Part shown: one piece after another, positions 24,578-32,683 of the stretch
Position numbering within the stretch: position 1 is the first letter of the stretch
How the letters are laid out: each line of letters opens with the position of its first letter
Notes under the pieces: generated by a model
What the model saw: only the letters and a program-made list of their open reading frames with translations
Told to the model about the DNA's origin: nothing
Databases searched by the model: none
Position numbers and translations under genes: made by a program
Assembly (NCBI RefSeq): GCF_040081985.1
Contig: NZ_JBEBMH010000001.1
Coordinates: 310,001 to 374,000 of the forward strand
Direction: 5' to 3'
Source of the DNA: Kumtagia yinganensis
Lineage (GTDB): Bacteria > Pseudomonadota > Alphaproteobacteria > Rhizobiales > Rhizobiaceae
Length of the DNA: 64,000 nucleotides

Positions 24578-26169
24578 CCCGCTCCTATCGGAACATACGG
24601 CTAAAGGGCGACCTGGTATATAGCGAAGCTTTTTTGCTTTTTCGTTTGGATATCTCCAACAGCACGCTGATCCGCTTTCAAGCTGACGATCTGCGGCCCA
24701 TCGATGATGCTAAGCCTAAGCTGTTTCGTGGCGCTGAAATTACTCGCTATCTCAAGAAAATAGCGATCGACAGCCCCGAGCCGTGTCCCCTCAGCAAGTT
24801 CAGGTGTCTCAAATGTAAAATTCGGGTGGAACCTGAAGTGAACACGCTGACGGTCGGATTAACGATAAGCGGCAGGTGGATGGTGCGCGGCCACTGCCCG
24901 TTCTGCGATCGACCTGTGAAGAAACTGTTCAGCGCGACAGTTTGCGACAAGGTGCACGCGTGTATCGATTCCAATACCAAGCTCGGATCGATAGACGAAT
25001 GTGTCGGCGCAACTGAGGTTGATGTTGGGAAGGAAGCAGCCCGGGCTGACCTGACATGGACTCCCGAAAACGAGCGCTGCATTTACGCCTACCAGAGCTA
25101 TGGGGGACGCTATGACGCCAAGACGCTTGATGCGCATATCGCAGCAGTACGAGCCTTCGAGAAGTTTCACGGAGGTAAGCCCTTCTCGAAAATGAAACCC
25201 GAGGATGCCGCGGCATATAGGGGTTACGTTCTTGGCGCTCGACATTTCTCGCGATCCACCATCCGCCATCAGATGTCGTTCCTGTCGCGTATCTTTGGGT
25301 GGCTCGGGAAACAGGAAGGCTACCAACAAATTGGCGAGACTTTCGCAGAGGGTTTTCTACTTCCTCGGCGTTTCGAATCCAAGGAGGCGACGGAACCTCG
25401 GCCGTTTCCGACTATGGAGGAGGTTTTCCGCATGGTCCTGGCCATGCCTCATCACACGCTTTTACAGCGCCGGGATCGGGCGATAGTGGTTGCCTCGTTT
25501 TTGTTTGGAACCCGTAGCGAAGCGACGGCCTCGTTGCGCGTTGGATTGGTCGACGTTCCCAAACAAACCGTGTCTCAAGATCCTACTCTGATGCGCATCA
25601 AAAATGGCAAGAGCCAAATCACAGCCTGGTTTCCGATTGGCGGGCCATTGGCCGAGATTCTCAGCGCCTGGATAAAAGAAATGATTGATCTTGGCTTCGT
25701 AGGGAATGACGCGCTTTTTCCATCGGACCAACTTCTTACCACACACAAAATGCTTCTAAGGGATTCCAATCATATGCCAATTGAACCTTGGAGTACGGAC
25801 GCTGCGGTAAGGCGAGCCTTCCGCCGCGGATGTGCGGCCGCTGGGTTACCCTACTTCAATCCACACTCTGCGAGGCACTTTCTAAGGTCCGTACGTGACA
25901 TGTTTTGCAGAACTCCGGAAGAGCGGCGAGCATGGTCCCACAACCTCGGGCATGAACGAGAAAGCACCACAGAGCTGAATTATGCAAAAATGACGGACAG
26001 ACGTGCCAGCGAGATTTTCAAGCAGATGAAAATAGGAAGTTTTGAGACCAACGCTGAGAGAGACCTGCTTATCGCTTACTACGAGCACGACTTGATTCCA
26101 GGAACGCCAGAGTTCGGACTGGCAGAGCGGCTAAGTTACGAGCGCAAGAGTCGCAAATTGCGACGCTAA
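24574..26169 (+). CDS. Tyrosine recombinase/integrase with N-terminal HTH-like segment and zinc ribbon
   Basis: A 531-residue site-specific recombinase. Residues 27-60 resemble the AlpA-like domains of the neighbouring protein (STLIRFQAD, then LFRGAEITRYL). A zinc ribbon follows (C78/C81 in CLKC and C108/C111 in CPFC), then a SAM-like core-binding domain (about 165-260) and the catalytic domain. Catalytic candidates are R314 (FGTRSEATASL), K343 or K346, H431 and R434 (HSAR), H460 (LGHE) and the nucleophile Y470 (TELNYAKM), so all are present. AGGAGG precedes the start, which overlaps the upstream stop. It lies 2 kb from a tRNA, but no att repeat was found. IS3 debris follows directly. Confidence 0.88.
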   Translation: MTRSYRNIRLKGDLVYSEAFLLFRLDISNSTLIRFQADDLRPIDDAKPKLFRGAEITRYLKKIAIDSPEPCPLSKFRCLKCKIRVEPEVNTLTVGLTISGRWMVRGHCPFCDRPVKKLFSATVCDKVHACIDSNTKLGSIDECVGATEVDVGKEAARADLTWTPENERCIYAYQSYGGRYDAKTLDAHIAAVRAFEKFHGGKPFSKMKPEDAAAYRGYVLGARHFSRSTIRHQMSFLSRIFGWLGKQEGYQQIGETFAEGFLLPRRFESKEATEPRPFPTMEEVFRMVLAMPHHTLLQRRDRAIVVASFLFGTRSEATASLRVGLVDVPKQTVSQDPTLMRIKNGKSQITAWFPIGGPLAEILSAWIKEMIDLGFVGNDALFPSDQLLTTHKMLLRDSNHMPIEPWSTDAAVRRAFRRGCAAAGLPYFNPHSARHFLRSVRDMFCRTPEERRAWSHNLGHERESTTELNYAKMTDRRASEIFKQMKIGSFETNAERDLLIAYYEHDLIPGTPEFGLAERLSYERKSRKLRR

Positions 26170-26387
26170 TCTGGATGGCTGCAAGTCATTCCTGGTCACG
26201 TCATCGACGATATTTAGCGCCCGGAAGCGTCGCCCAAAGGCAAACCGGTCAGATCGTGTCCCATTGAGTGGTGTATGACCTGTGATCTGCCTCCGAGTTT
26301 TCATCCAGCAGCAATTAGAGCCTCGGCGGGTCTTGACGTGCTCCCCAATTTTGGACCGCCCGGCTGGAGGATTTTCCGGGCCAAGGC

Positions 26388-27050
26388 TCATGGCGGATGG
26401 GATGCGCCGGAGCCGTTCATGAGCGATATCGGCACCTTGTTGCCGATGGCGCTGTGAGGACAAACTTCGTTGTAGTCTCGACGCCAATGCTCCATTTTCT
26501 GACGGGCGTCGTCAAGCGTCAGGAACCAGTGGGTGTTCAGGCACTCCGCCCGGAACTTGCCGTTGAATGTGAGGAGGGATCAGCAATTGATCCGGTGGAT
26601 CAAATGCCCCGACGCAAGATGAACGAGTTGTCGGTCGCCTTGCCTGGCCACGAGAAGTCGAGAACGACATCCTTCTGATAAGCCCACAGGTCGAGGTCGC
26701 GCGAGATGAACTCGGAACCCTGGTTGACGCGGATCGTGCTCGGATAGCCGTGCTGGCGGCACACCCGTTCGAGCGTGGCGACGACATCTTCGCCGCGATA
26801 GCTGAAGCGAGGATCGACCACCGGCGAGAAGCGCGACCAGGTGTCGACGATGGTGAGAACGCGCAGCTTCCTGCCGGTCGCCAGTTGATCGTGGACGAAA
26901 TCCATCGCCCAGGTCTGGTTGCATCTTGTCGCCTCGGTTCGGTCTTCCCGGAGCTTCGCCTTCACGCGTCGCTTCGGAGCCTTGTTCCTGAGCTGCAGCC
27001 CTAACTCATTGTAAAGCCTGCGGGTTCTCTTCATGTTGATGGAGGATCGA
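26388..27050 (-). pseudogene. IS3-family transposase (orfB) remnant, truncated and interrupted
   Basis: Minus-strand frames carry the rve-type integrase region of an IS3-family transposase: MKRTRRLYNELGLQLRNK, NQTWAMDFVHDQLATGRKL with the first Asp, and IVDTWSRFSPVVDPRFSYRG. Further on come RVNQGSEFISRDLDLWAYQ with the second Asp segment altered (DNGSEF to NQGSEF), and WPGKATDNSFI. The reading is broken by about 45 extra bases at 26577-26622 holding the palindrome TTGATCCGGTGGATCAA, exactly where the third catalytic Glu (EAFNGKF) should be. It resumes as FNGKFRAECLNTHWFL to the stop at 26388. The 5' part is missing beyond 27050. A further tiny IS3 fragment (GRRFRALNIVDDVTR) lies at about 26180-26255. 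Confidence 0.85.
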
Positions 27051-27429
27051 GCGGTATTCGAGTCTGCATAGCCTCGGCGCTGCCAAGCAGGTATCAACAA
27101 AAGGGAGGCAGCGCACAAACTCAAACGCGCGGTCTTCTTCCAAGAGCGAGGCGAAATCCGTGAGCGCTCATTCGAGAGTCAGGTGTTCGGTAAGCCTCCG
27201 ACTCGGTCTTGTCGGCAGCGCGATCGTGTATTGGAATACCCTCTATCTGAAAACCTGACCGGCATCTACTCTTCGAACACCGAGCATCAAACGCCAGAAG
27301 GCTTCCGGTCGCCCAGACTGCCGGCAACGCGGCTTCTTGCTGCATGATGTTCATGCTCCGTGCAAGCGTAGCATATGTAGGAAAACAGATCTTGTTCCGG
27401 CGCCCAATGGATCAATTATACCGGATAGT
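27051..27429. other. Gene-free stretch at the end of the mobile-element zone
   Basis: About 380 bases between the IS3 remnant and the lacI-type gene. Short open frames have no recognisable product. Base composition is more even than in the catabolic clusters. No inverted-repeat end or copy of the tRNA 3' end was seen. Confidence 0.45.
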
Positions 27430-28416
27430 CTAAGAAATGGTGTTCCTCAATACAATCTCGATCGGAATGTTATTCATTTCTTTCGTGGCCGAATCCCGCT
27501 CAAGGCTTGCGATTGTCAGTTCGACCATCCGATCCAGAGGTTGGCGTACAGTCGTAAGCAGGTAGGAAGGCCAAGCGGCCATTGCGATATCGTCGAAGCC
27601 CACGACTGAAACGTCCCGAGGAATCGAGAGGCCAGCCGTGCCTCGAAGATAGTCCATTCCGCCCAGCGCCAGAATGTCGTTGGCGAAGAAGATCGCGTCG
27701 GGCTTTGTCGCGATTGCAGCCTCGGCGGCCCTGAAACCCTCGGCGAACGAGTAGCTCGCCGTATCGACGCGTCCGACGAGCGAACTGCCGGCCCCCATGA
27801 GGCCCGCAAGAAAGCCTGCCTCGCGCTCCCTGTTGGTCGAAGTCTGCCGCGGACCTGCGACATAGGCAACGCGCCTGTGACCTCTATCGGCGAGCATGTT
27901 CGCCACATCGCGGGCGCCGCCGAAATTGTCACAGGATACGCTCGGCACGTCGGCGTCGGAAATCGTTCGGTTGAAGAGCACGATGCGGCGCGAATCGCGC
28001 CGCCACTCCTCGGCGATGCGCGATGAGATGGATGCCGAGGCGACGATGAGGGCGTCGACATTGTACTGGCGAAGCGCGGGCAACTGCCCGTCGACGTCCT
28101 GGCCTGGAGGGGCCCGGAACAGCAGCGAACGGAAACCCGCGAGATCGAGGGCGGCCGCGAGCTTGTCCAGCACTTCCGAATAGAACGGGTTTTCCATGCC
28201 GCCCATGACGATGGCGACGATGCCGCTGCGGCGCGTCGACAGGCTTCTGGCGATGGCATTGGGACGGTAGCCGAGCTTCTCGGCCGCCTCCATGATGCGT
28301 GCCCGGTTCGCAGGGGATACCTTGCCGGCAGGGTCGAACGCGCGCGACACCATGGACTGCGAGACGCCGAGGAATCGGGCGATATCGCGGGATGTGACGG
28401 GGAGAGCGCGCTTCAT
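27430..28416 (-). CDS. LacI-family transcriptional regulator
   Basis: A 328-residue LacI/PurR-type repressor. The N-terminal helix-turn-helix VTSRDIARFLGVSQSMVSRAF (residues 7-27) and hinge helix (PNAIARSLSTRRSGIVAIV) precede a periplasmic-binding-protein-like sensor domain ending VVGFDDIAMAAWPSYLLTTVRQP. The ATG at 28416 gives the standard length; the open frame upstream is non-coding. It is divergent from the hpsN-like dehydrogenase. Two LacI-type operators lie in the intergenic region and related sites precede both dctP genes, so it probably controls the whole 27-35 kb cluster. Confidence 0.95.
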   Translation of the reverse strand: MKRALPVTSRDIARFLGVSQSMVSRAFDPAGKVSPANRARIMEAAEKLGYRPNAIARSLSTRRSGIVAIVMGGMENPFYSEVLDKLAAALDLAGFRSLLFRAPPGQDVDGQLPALRQYNVDALIVASASISSRIAEEWRRDSRRIVLFNRTISDADVPSVSCDNFGGARDVANMLADRGHRRVAYVAGPRQTSTNREREAGFLAGLMGAGSSLVGRVDTASYSFAEGFRAAEAAIATKPDAIFFANDILALGGMDYLRGTAGLSIPRDVSVVGFDDIAMAAWPSYLLTTVRQPLDRMVELTIASLERDSATKEMNNIPIEIVLRNTIS

Positions 28417-28441
28417 GGGCTTCTTTCTCGTGCAACGTTTG

Positions 28442-28455
28442 TGCATCCGAGTGCA
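28442..28455. promoter_or_regulatory. LacI-type operator O1
   Basis: TGCATCCGAGTGCA is a near-perfect 14-bp dyad with the central CG typical of LacI-family operators. It sits 25 bases upstream of the lacI-type start, suggesting autorepression. The centre is 89 bases from operator O2, a spacing that would permit looping. Confidence 0.65.
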
Positions 28456-28530
28456 TCGGGCGACATTCGTCAATCGAATCCTGCATATATGTATACTTGT
28501 TCCCATTGCAATCGCTCCTTGGCAACGGTA

Positions 28531-28544
28531 TGCATCCGGATGCA
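28531..28544. promoter_or_regulatory. LacI-type operator O2 overlapping the hpsN-like promoter
   Basis: TGCATCCGGATGCA is a perfect 14-bp palindrome centred on CG. It lies 22-35 bases upstream of the dehydrogenase ATG and overlaps a possible -10 (TATGCA, 28529-28534) that is 17 bases from a -35-like TTGCAA (28506-28511). The geometry fits repression of the dehydrogenase-SDR unit. Confidence 0.75.
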
Positions 28545-28565
28545 CAGCATAATCGGAGACTTGTC

Positions 28566-29870
28566 ATGGCAGTTTGGTTGAAGCGTGGATCGGTTTCCGA
28601 CAAGGCGGTTCAGGATCGCCGCGTTCGCGACACCGTCGAGGCGATTCTCCAGGATGTGGAAACGCGCGGCGACGAGGCGATCCGCCAGCTCTCCGTCAAG
28701 TTCGACGGCTGGGATCGTGAGGACTACCGCCTGACCGAGACGGAAATCGAGGCCTGCCTGTCGCAACTCACAAAGCGCAACCTCGACGACATCCGCTTCG
28801 CGCAGGCCCAGATCCGCAATTTCGCGGAACATCAGCGCGCGTCGATGAAGGACATCGAGGTCGAGACGCTGCCGGGCGTCTTCCTCGGGCACAAGAACAT
28901 CCCGGTGAACTCGGTCGGCTGCTACGTTCCAGGTGGCAAGTATCCGCTTCTCGCATCGGCCCATATGTCGGTGATCACCGCCAAGGTGGCGGGCGTGCCG
29001 CGCATCATCACCGCCGCACCGCCCTTCAAGGGCGAACCCGCTCCGGCGATCGTCGCCGCGCAGCACCTGGCCGGCGCCGACGAGATCTACTGCCTTGGCG
29101 GCGTCCAGGCGGTCGCGGCGATGGCGGTCGGCACGGCGACGATCGCACCGGTTGACATGCTCGTCGGTCCGGGCAATGCCTTCGTCGCGGAAGCCAAGCG
29201 CCAGCTGTTCGGCCGGGTCGGCATCGACCTGTTTGCCGGCCCGACGGAGACCCTTGTCATCGCCGACGACACCGTCGACAGCGAACTCTGCGCGACAGAC
29301 CTTCTCGGCCAGGCCGAACACGGCCCGGACTCGCCCGCCATACTGCTCACCAACTCGGAAAAGCTCGCCCGCGAGACCATCCGGGAGATCGAGCGCCTGC
29401 TGGAGATCCTCCCGACCGCCGAGATCGCCCGCAAGGCGTGGGAAGGCTTTGGCGAGGTGATCGTCTGCGACAGCTACGAGGAGTTGGTCGCCGAGGCCGA
29501 CCGTATCGCGTCCGAGCATGTGCAGGTCATGACCAGGGATCCGAGCTACTTCCTGGACAATATGACCAACTACGGCGCGTTGTTCCTCGGGCCACGCACC
29601 AACGTCGCCTATGGCGACAAAGTGATCGGCACCAATCACACGCTGCCGACGAAGAAGGCCGGCCGCTACACCGGCGGTCTCTGGGTCGGCAAGTTCCTCA
29701 AGACCTGCACCTACCAGCGGATCGAGAGCGACAGCGCCTCGGCGCTCATCGGCGAGTACTGCTCGCGCCTCTGCGCGCTGGAAGGCTTTGCCGGCCATGG
29801 CGAGCAGGCCAATATCCGCGTGCGCCGCTATGGCGGCCGTAACATTCCTTACGCCGGGATCGCAGAATGA
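28566..29870 (+). CDS. HisD-family dehydrogenase, probable sulfopropanediol 3-dehydrogenase (HpsN-like)
   Basis: A 434-residue NAD-dependent, zinc-containing alcohol-to-acid dehydrogenase of the histidinol dehydrogenase family. The zinc ligands (Q249, H252, D351, H411) and catalytic E317-H318 (SEHVQV) align with HisD. The N-terminus MAVWLKRGSV and the absence of his genes point to the catabolic HpsN branch, which oxidises 2,3-dihydroxypropane-1-sulfonate to sulfolactate. The ATG at 28566 has GGAG nearby; the stop overlaps the next SDR (ATGA). A LacI regulator and TRAP transporter surround it. No sulfolyase gene (suyAB) is in the window, so the sulfonate substrate is inference; another polyol is possible. 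Confidence 0.8.
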   Translation: MAVWLKRGSVSDKAVQDRRVRDTVEAILQDVETRGDEAIRQLSVKFDGWDREDYRLTETEIEACLSQLTKRNLDDIRFAQAQIRNFAEHQRASMKDIEVETLPGVFLGHKNIPVNSVGCYVPGGKYPLLASAHMSVITAKVAGVPRIITAAPPFKGEPAPAIVAAQHLAGADEIYCLGGVQAVAAMAVGTATIAPVDMLVGPGNAFVAEAKRQLFGRVGIDLFAGPTETLVIADDTVDSELCATDLLGQAEHGPDSPAILLTNSEKLARETIREIERLLEILPTAEIARKAWEGFGEVIVCDSYEELVAEADRIASEHVQVMTRDPSYFLDNMTNYGALFLGPRTNVAYGDKVIGTNHTLPTKKAGRYTGGLWVGKFLKTCTYQRIESDSASALIGEYCSRLCALEGFAGHGEQANIRVRRYGGRNIPYAGIAE

Positions 29871-30619
29871 GCGACCGTTTTCGGCTCGACGGCAAGACGG
29901 CCTTGGTCAGCGGCGCCGGGCGCGGGATCGGGCTGGCCGTTGCCGAAGCGCTGGCGCAGGCCGGCGCGGACGTTACGCTCGCGGCACGGACGGCCGATGA
30001 TATTGAAGGCGAGGCCGCCCGGCTGCGGGCCGGCGGCTATCGCGCCAAAGCGCTGCGCCTGGACGTCCTCGACGTGCTTGCCGCGACGGATGCGATCGCG
30101 ACAGCCGGGCCGTTCGACGTTCTCGTCAACAATGCCGGATCCAACCGTCCGGCAAACTTCCTCGACGTGACGCCGGAAGACTACGACGCCGTGACCGACC
30201 TCAACGTAAGGTCGGCCTTCTTCGTCGCCCAGGCCGTGGCAAGGGGCCTTGTCGCAGCCGGCAAGCCTGGCTCCATCATCAACATGTCGTCGCAGATGGG
30301 CCATGTCGGGGGACAGAAGCGCACGGTCTACTGCGCGACCAAGCATGCGATGGAAGGCTTCACCAAGGCCATGGCGCTCGATCTGGCGCCACACGGCATC
30401 CGGGTGAACACGGTCTGCCCGACTTTCATCGAGACGCCGATGACAAAACCCTTTTTCGCCGATCCGGTGTTTCGCGAGACGACGCTGGCGAAAATCCCGC
30501 TCGGCCGGCTCGGCCAGCTCGATGACGTCGTCGGCGCGGTGATCTACCTGGCCAGCGACGCCTCCGGTCTGGTCACCGGCTCGGCGCTAAGGGTCGATGG
30601 CGGCTGGACCGCTGTCTGA
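29867..30619 (+). CDS. SDR-family dehydrogenase coupled to the HpsN-like enzyme
   Basis: A 250-residue classical short-chain dehydrogenase. The cofactor motif SGAGRGIG is near residues 15-22, NNAG near 90, the catalytic Ser is in INMSSQMG, and YCATK carries Tyr and Lys. The first base positions overlap the upstream stop (ATGA), so translation is coupled. In known DHPS pathways, SDR enzymes HpsO/HpsP epimerise the substrate through a 2-dehydrogenation; that role would suit this gene. A gluconate-5-dehydrogenase-like polyol oxidation is an alternative. The 281 bases that follow up to the convergent dctM gene show no feature I can name. Confidence 0.87.
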   Translation: MSDRFRLDGKTALVSGAGRGIGLAVAEALAQAGADVTLAARTADDIEGEAARLRAGGYRAKALRLDVLDVLAATDAIATAGPFDVLVNNAGSNRPANFLDVTPEDYDAVTDLNVRSAFFVAQAVARGLVAAGKPGSIINMSSQMGHVGGQKRTVYCATKHAMEGFTKAMALDLAPHGIRVNTVCPTFIETPMTKPFFADPVFRETTLAKIPLGRLGQLDDVVGAVIYLASDASGLVTGSALRVDGGWTAV

Positions 30620-30900
30620 CCCAGGAGGAAAATGGGCCGACTGCCGGCATCGGCGGCTCTCGTCAAATCAGACCGATGTTCGGGGAAGTGGCGCCATGAT
30701 CGGTTGATGGCGCTGCTGGCAAGCCGGTGAAACTCAGGCGCGAGATCCGGGCCGCCAGTCTGCCGGGAATGCCACGATGCCATCCCGGTTGCCGCTGAAC
30801 AGATCGGCCGTCTCGTCAGCTTCGTATTGGCTTGCCGATACGAAGCCCGCAGACAGACCCATACCGCCGACGAACCCCGTCCTTGCGACCCTTGCCTTCT

Positions 30901-32181
30901 TCAATAGCCCGCCAGCTTTGGCAGGAAGAGGAAGATGCTCGGGAAGAAGAGAGCGCCCAGCGTCACGCCGAATTGGATGAGGATATACGGCCATACCTCT
31001 TTGACGATCTGGGAGATCTTCAATCCCGATATGCCCACCATGACGAAGAGCAGCACGCCGACGGGCGGCGTCAGCATGCCGACGATCAGGGTCAGGATGA
31101 AGACGAGCGCGAAGTGGAGCGGCTCGATGCCATAGGCGAGGGCCATCGGCGCGAAGATCGGCACGAGCATCACATAGGCCGCCGTCGATTCCATGAACAT
31201 TCCGATCACCACCAGCATCAGGAAGATGAGGATCAGGAACATGGTCGGATCGCTGGTCATGCTCTCGATCGTGGTGCGCAGCAGCAGCGGCAGGTGATCG
31301 ATTGAGAATATGAAGGTGACCGTGGAGGCGAATGCGATGATCACGGTGACGACGCCCGTCGCCAGTCCCGCATGGAGCAGGCAGACCGGGATGTCCGAGA
31401 GCTTCAGCTGCCGCGTGTAGAAGAGGCCGAGCAGCAGCGAGAACACTGCGGCGATCGCGCCACCCTCCGTCGCCGTGAACACGCCGCCCATGATCCCGCC
31501 GATGACGATGACCGGAAGCATCAGCACCGGCAGGGAACGGAAGCCGACACGCGCGAACTCGCCGAAGCTGAACGGATTTCCCAGCAGCGGAAAGCCGCGC
31601 CAGCGGGCGGCGAAGTAGACATAGAAGATCATCAGCCCGGCAATGAGCACGGCGGGCAACACGCCGGCGATGAACAGCGCCGGCAACGACAGCTCGGGGC
31701 CGACGATGGTGGCGTAGACGATCATCGCCGTCGACGGCGGCAGGATCGGACCGAGATTACCGGTCGCCGCGATCAGTGCCGCGCCGAAGGGACGGCCGTA
31801 ACTGTTGCCGAGCGGCTTCATCAGCGCGCCGCCCAATGCCGCCGCATCGGCGACCGCGGTCCCCGAAACCGAGGCGAGGCCGAGGCCCGACAGGATGGTC
31901 ACGTGGCCGAGACTGCCGCGCACACGGCCGATCAGGGTGTTGGCGAATTCGATGGCAACCGCGACGATGCCGCCGCGGACCATGAGCTCTCCGGCGAGCA
32001 TGAAGAAGGGGATGGCCAACAGCGGAAAGGAATTCACCGCGAACATCATCTTCGAGGCCAGCATCTCGACCGGAAGGCCGCTCATCCAGAGGCCGACGAG
32101 ACCGGCCAGCCCGAAGGCAAAGGCTATCGAGAGGCCGAGGATGCAGGTAACGAAGAATACGATTGCGACAACGGAACTCAT
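30901..32181 (-). CDS. dctM: TRAP transporter large membrane subunit (DctM)
   Basis: A 426-residue integral membrane protein with about 12 hydrophobic segments and DctM hallmarks: PFFMLAGELMVRGGI, SGTAVADAAALGGALMKP, GNLGPILPPSTAMIVY and GMLTPPVGVLLFV. It forms the sodium-driven channel of the tripartite transporter with DctQ. The ATG at 32181 overlaps the dctQ stop by four bases. The open frame extends further upstream, but that part is the antisense reading of dctQ. Transcribed with dctQ and dctP towards the convergent SDR. Confidence 0.95.
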   Translation of the reverse strand: MSSVVAIVFFVTCILGLSIAFAFGLAGLVGLWMSGLPVEMLASKMMFAVNSFPLLAIPFFMLAGELMVRGGIVAVAIEFANTLIGRVRGSLGHVTILSGLGLASVSGTAVADAAALGGALMKPLGNSYGRPFGAALIAATGNLGPILPPSTAMIVYATIVGPELSLPALFIAGVLPAVLIAGLMIFYVYFAARWRGFPLLGNPFSFGEFARVGFRSLPVLMLPVIVIGGIMGGVFTATEGGAIAAVFSLLLGLFYTRQLKLSDIPVCLLHAGLATGVVTVIIAFASTVTFIFSIDHLPLLLRTTIESMTSDPTMFLILIFLMLVVIGMFMESTAAYVMLVPIFAPMALAYGIEPLHFALVFILTLIVGMLTPPVGVLLFVMVGISGLKISQIVKEVWPYILIQFGVTLGALFFPSIFLFLPKLAGY

Positions 32182-32678
32182 GATACCGCCTGCTCCGTCA
32201 GCCCGTTGTCCGTACGTTCGACCGGCTTGCCGGCGATTAGGCGTGCGACGAGATGGACCGCCGACCATGCCGAACCCGCGGCGAGCGGGTAGTAGTACCA
32301 GGCCGCGCTGATCGGCAGGGTGTTCAGCATCTCGAACGATCGCGCCTTGATGCTGACAACAGACCCCCAGCACACCACGCACATCAGGACGAACACCGCG
32401 GCCACGCCGATCCGGTAGAGCCATGGCCGGTAAGCTTCCGGCAGGGCGTCGGGCACGGTCGTGACGGCGACGTGGAGGCCGCGCGAGATGCCGAGCGGCA
32501 TTGTCAGGAAGGTCATCCAGATGAACGCCATGCGACTGAGCTCGTTCGCGAAGAGAAGCGATTTGCCGAAGCCGTATCGACCGACGACGTCGGCGGCGAT
32601 GACGACCACGAGGATGGCGATCAGCAGCGTGACCGCAACCATCAGGGCGCGGTCGACGGCATCGAGAACACGCGTCAT
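32178..32678 (-). CDS. dctQ: TRAP transporter small membrane subunit (DctQ)
   Basis: A 166-residue protein with four hydrophobic segments. The family core is visible as ADVVGRYGFGKSLLFANELSR and FIWMTFLTMPLGISRGLHVAV (the conserved arginine/glycine/His segment). DctQ is the partner of the large subunit. It starts six bases after the dctP stop and overlaps dctM by four bases, the standard PQM order. Confidence 0.93.
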   Translation of the reverse strand: MTRVLDAVDRALMVAVTLLIAILVVVIAADVVGRYGFGKSLLFANELSRMAFIWMTFLTMPLGISRGLHVAVTTVPDALPEAYRPWLYRIGVAAVFVLMCVVCWGSVVSIKARSFEMLNTLPISAAWYYYPLAAGSAWSAVHLVARLIAGKPVERTDNGLTEQAVS

Positions 32679-32683
32679 CGCAG

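Noticed and set aside
24574..26169. Recombinase as part of a RIT element (three recombinases in a row)
   Set aside because: Only one recombinase is present; its partner is an AlpA-type protein, not a second recombinase.
27121..27354. 77-residue minus-strand frame beyond the IS3 remnant
   Set aside because: No ribosome site, no family resemblance, and it lies in decayed DNA.
30734..30994. 86-residue minus-strand frame overlapping the dctM end
   Set aside because: Part looks faintly protein-like (SASQYEADETADLFSGN), but it overlaps the dctM coding end and has no start signal; too weak to call.
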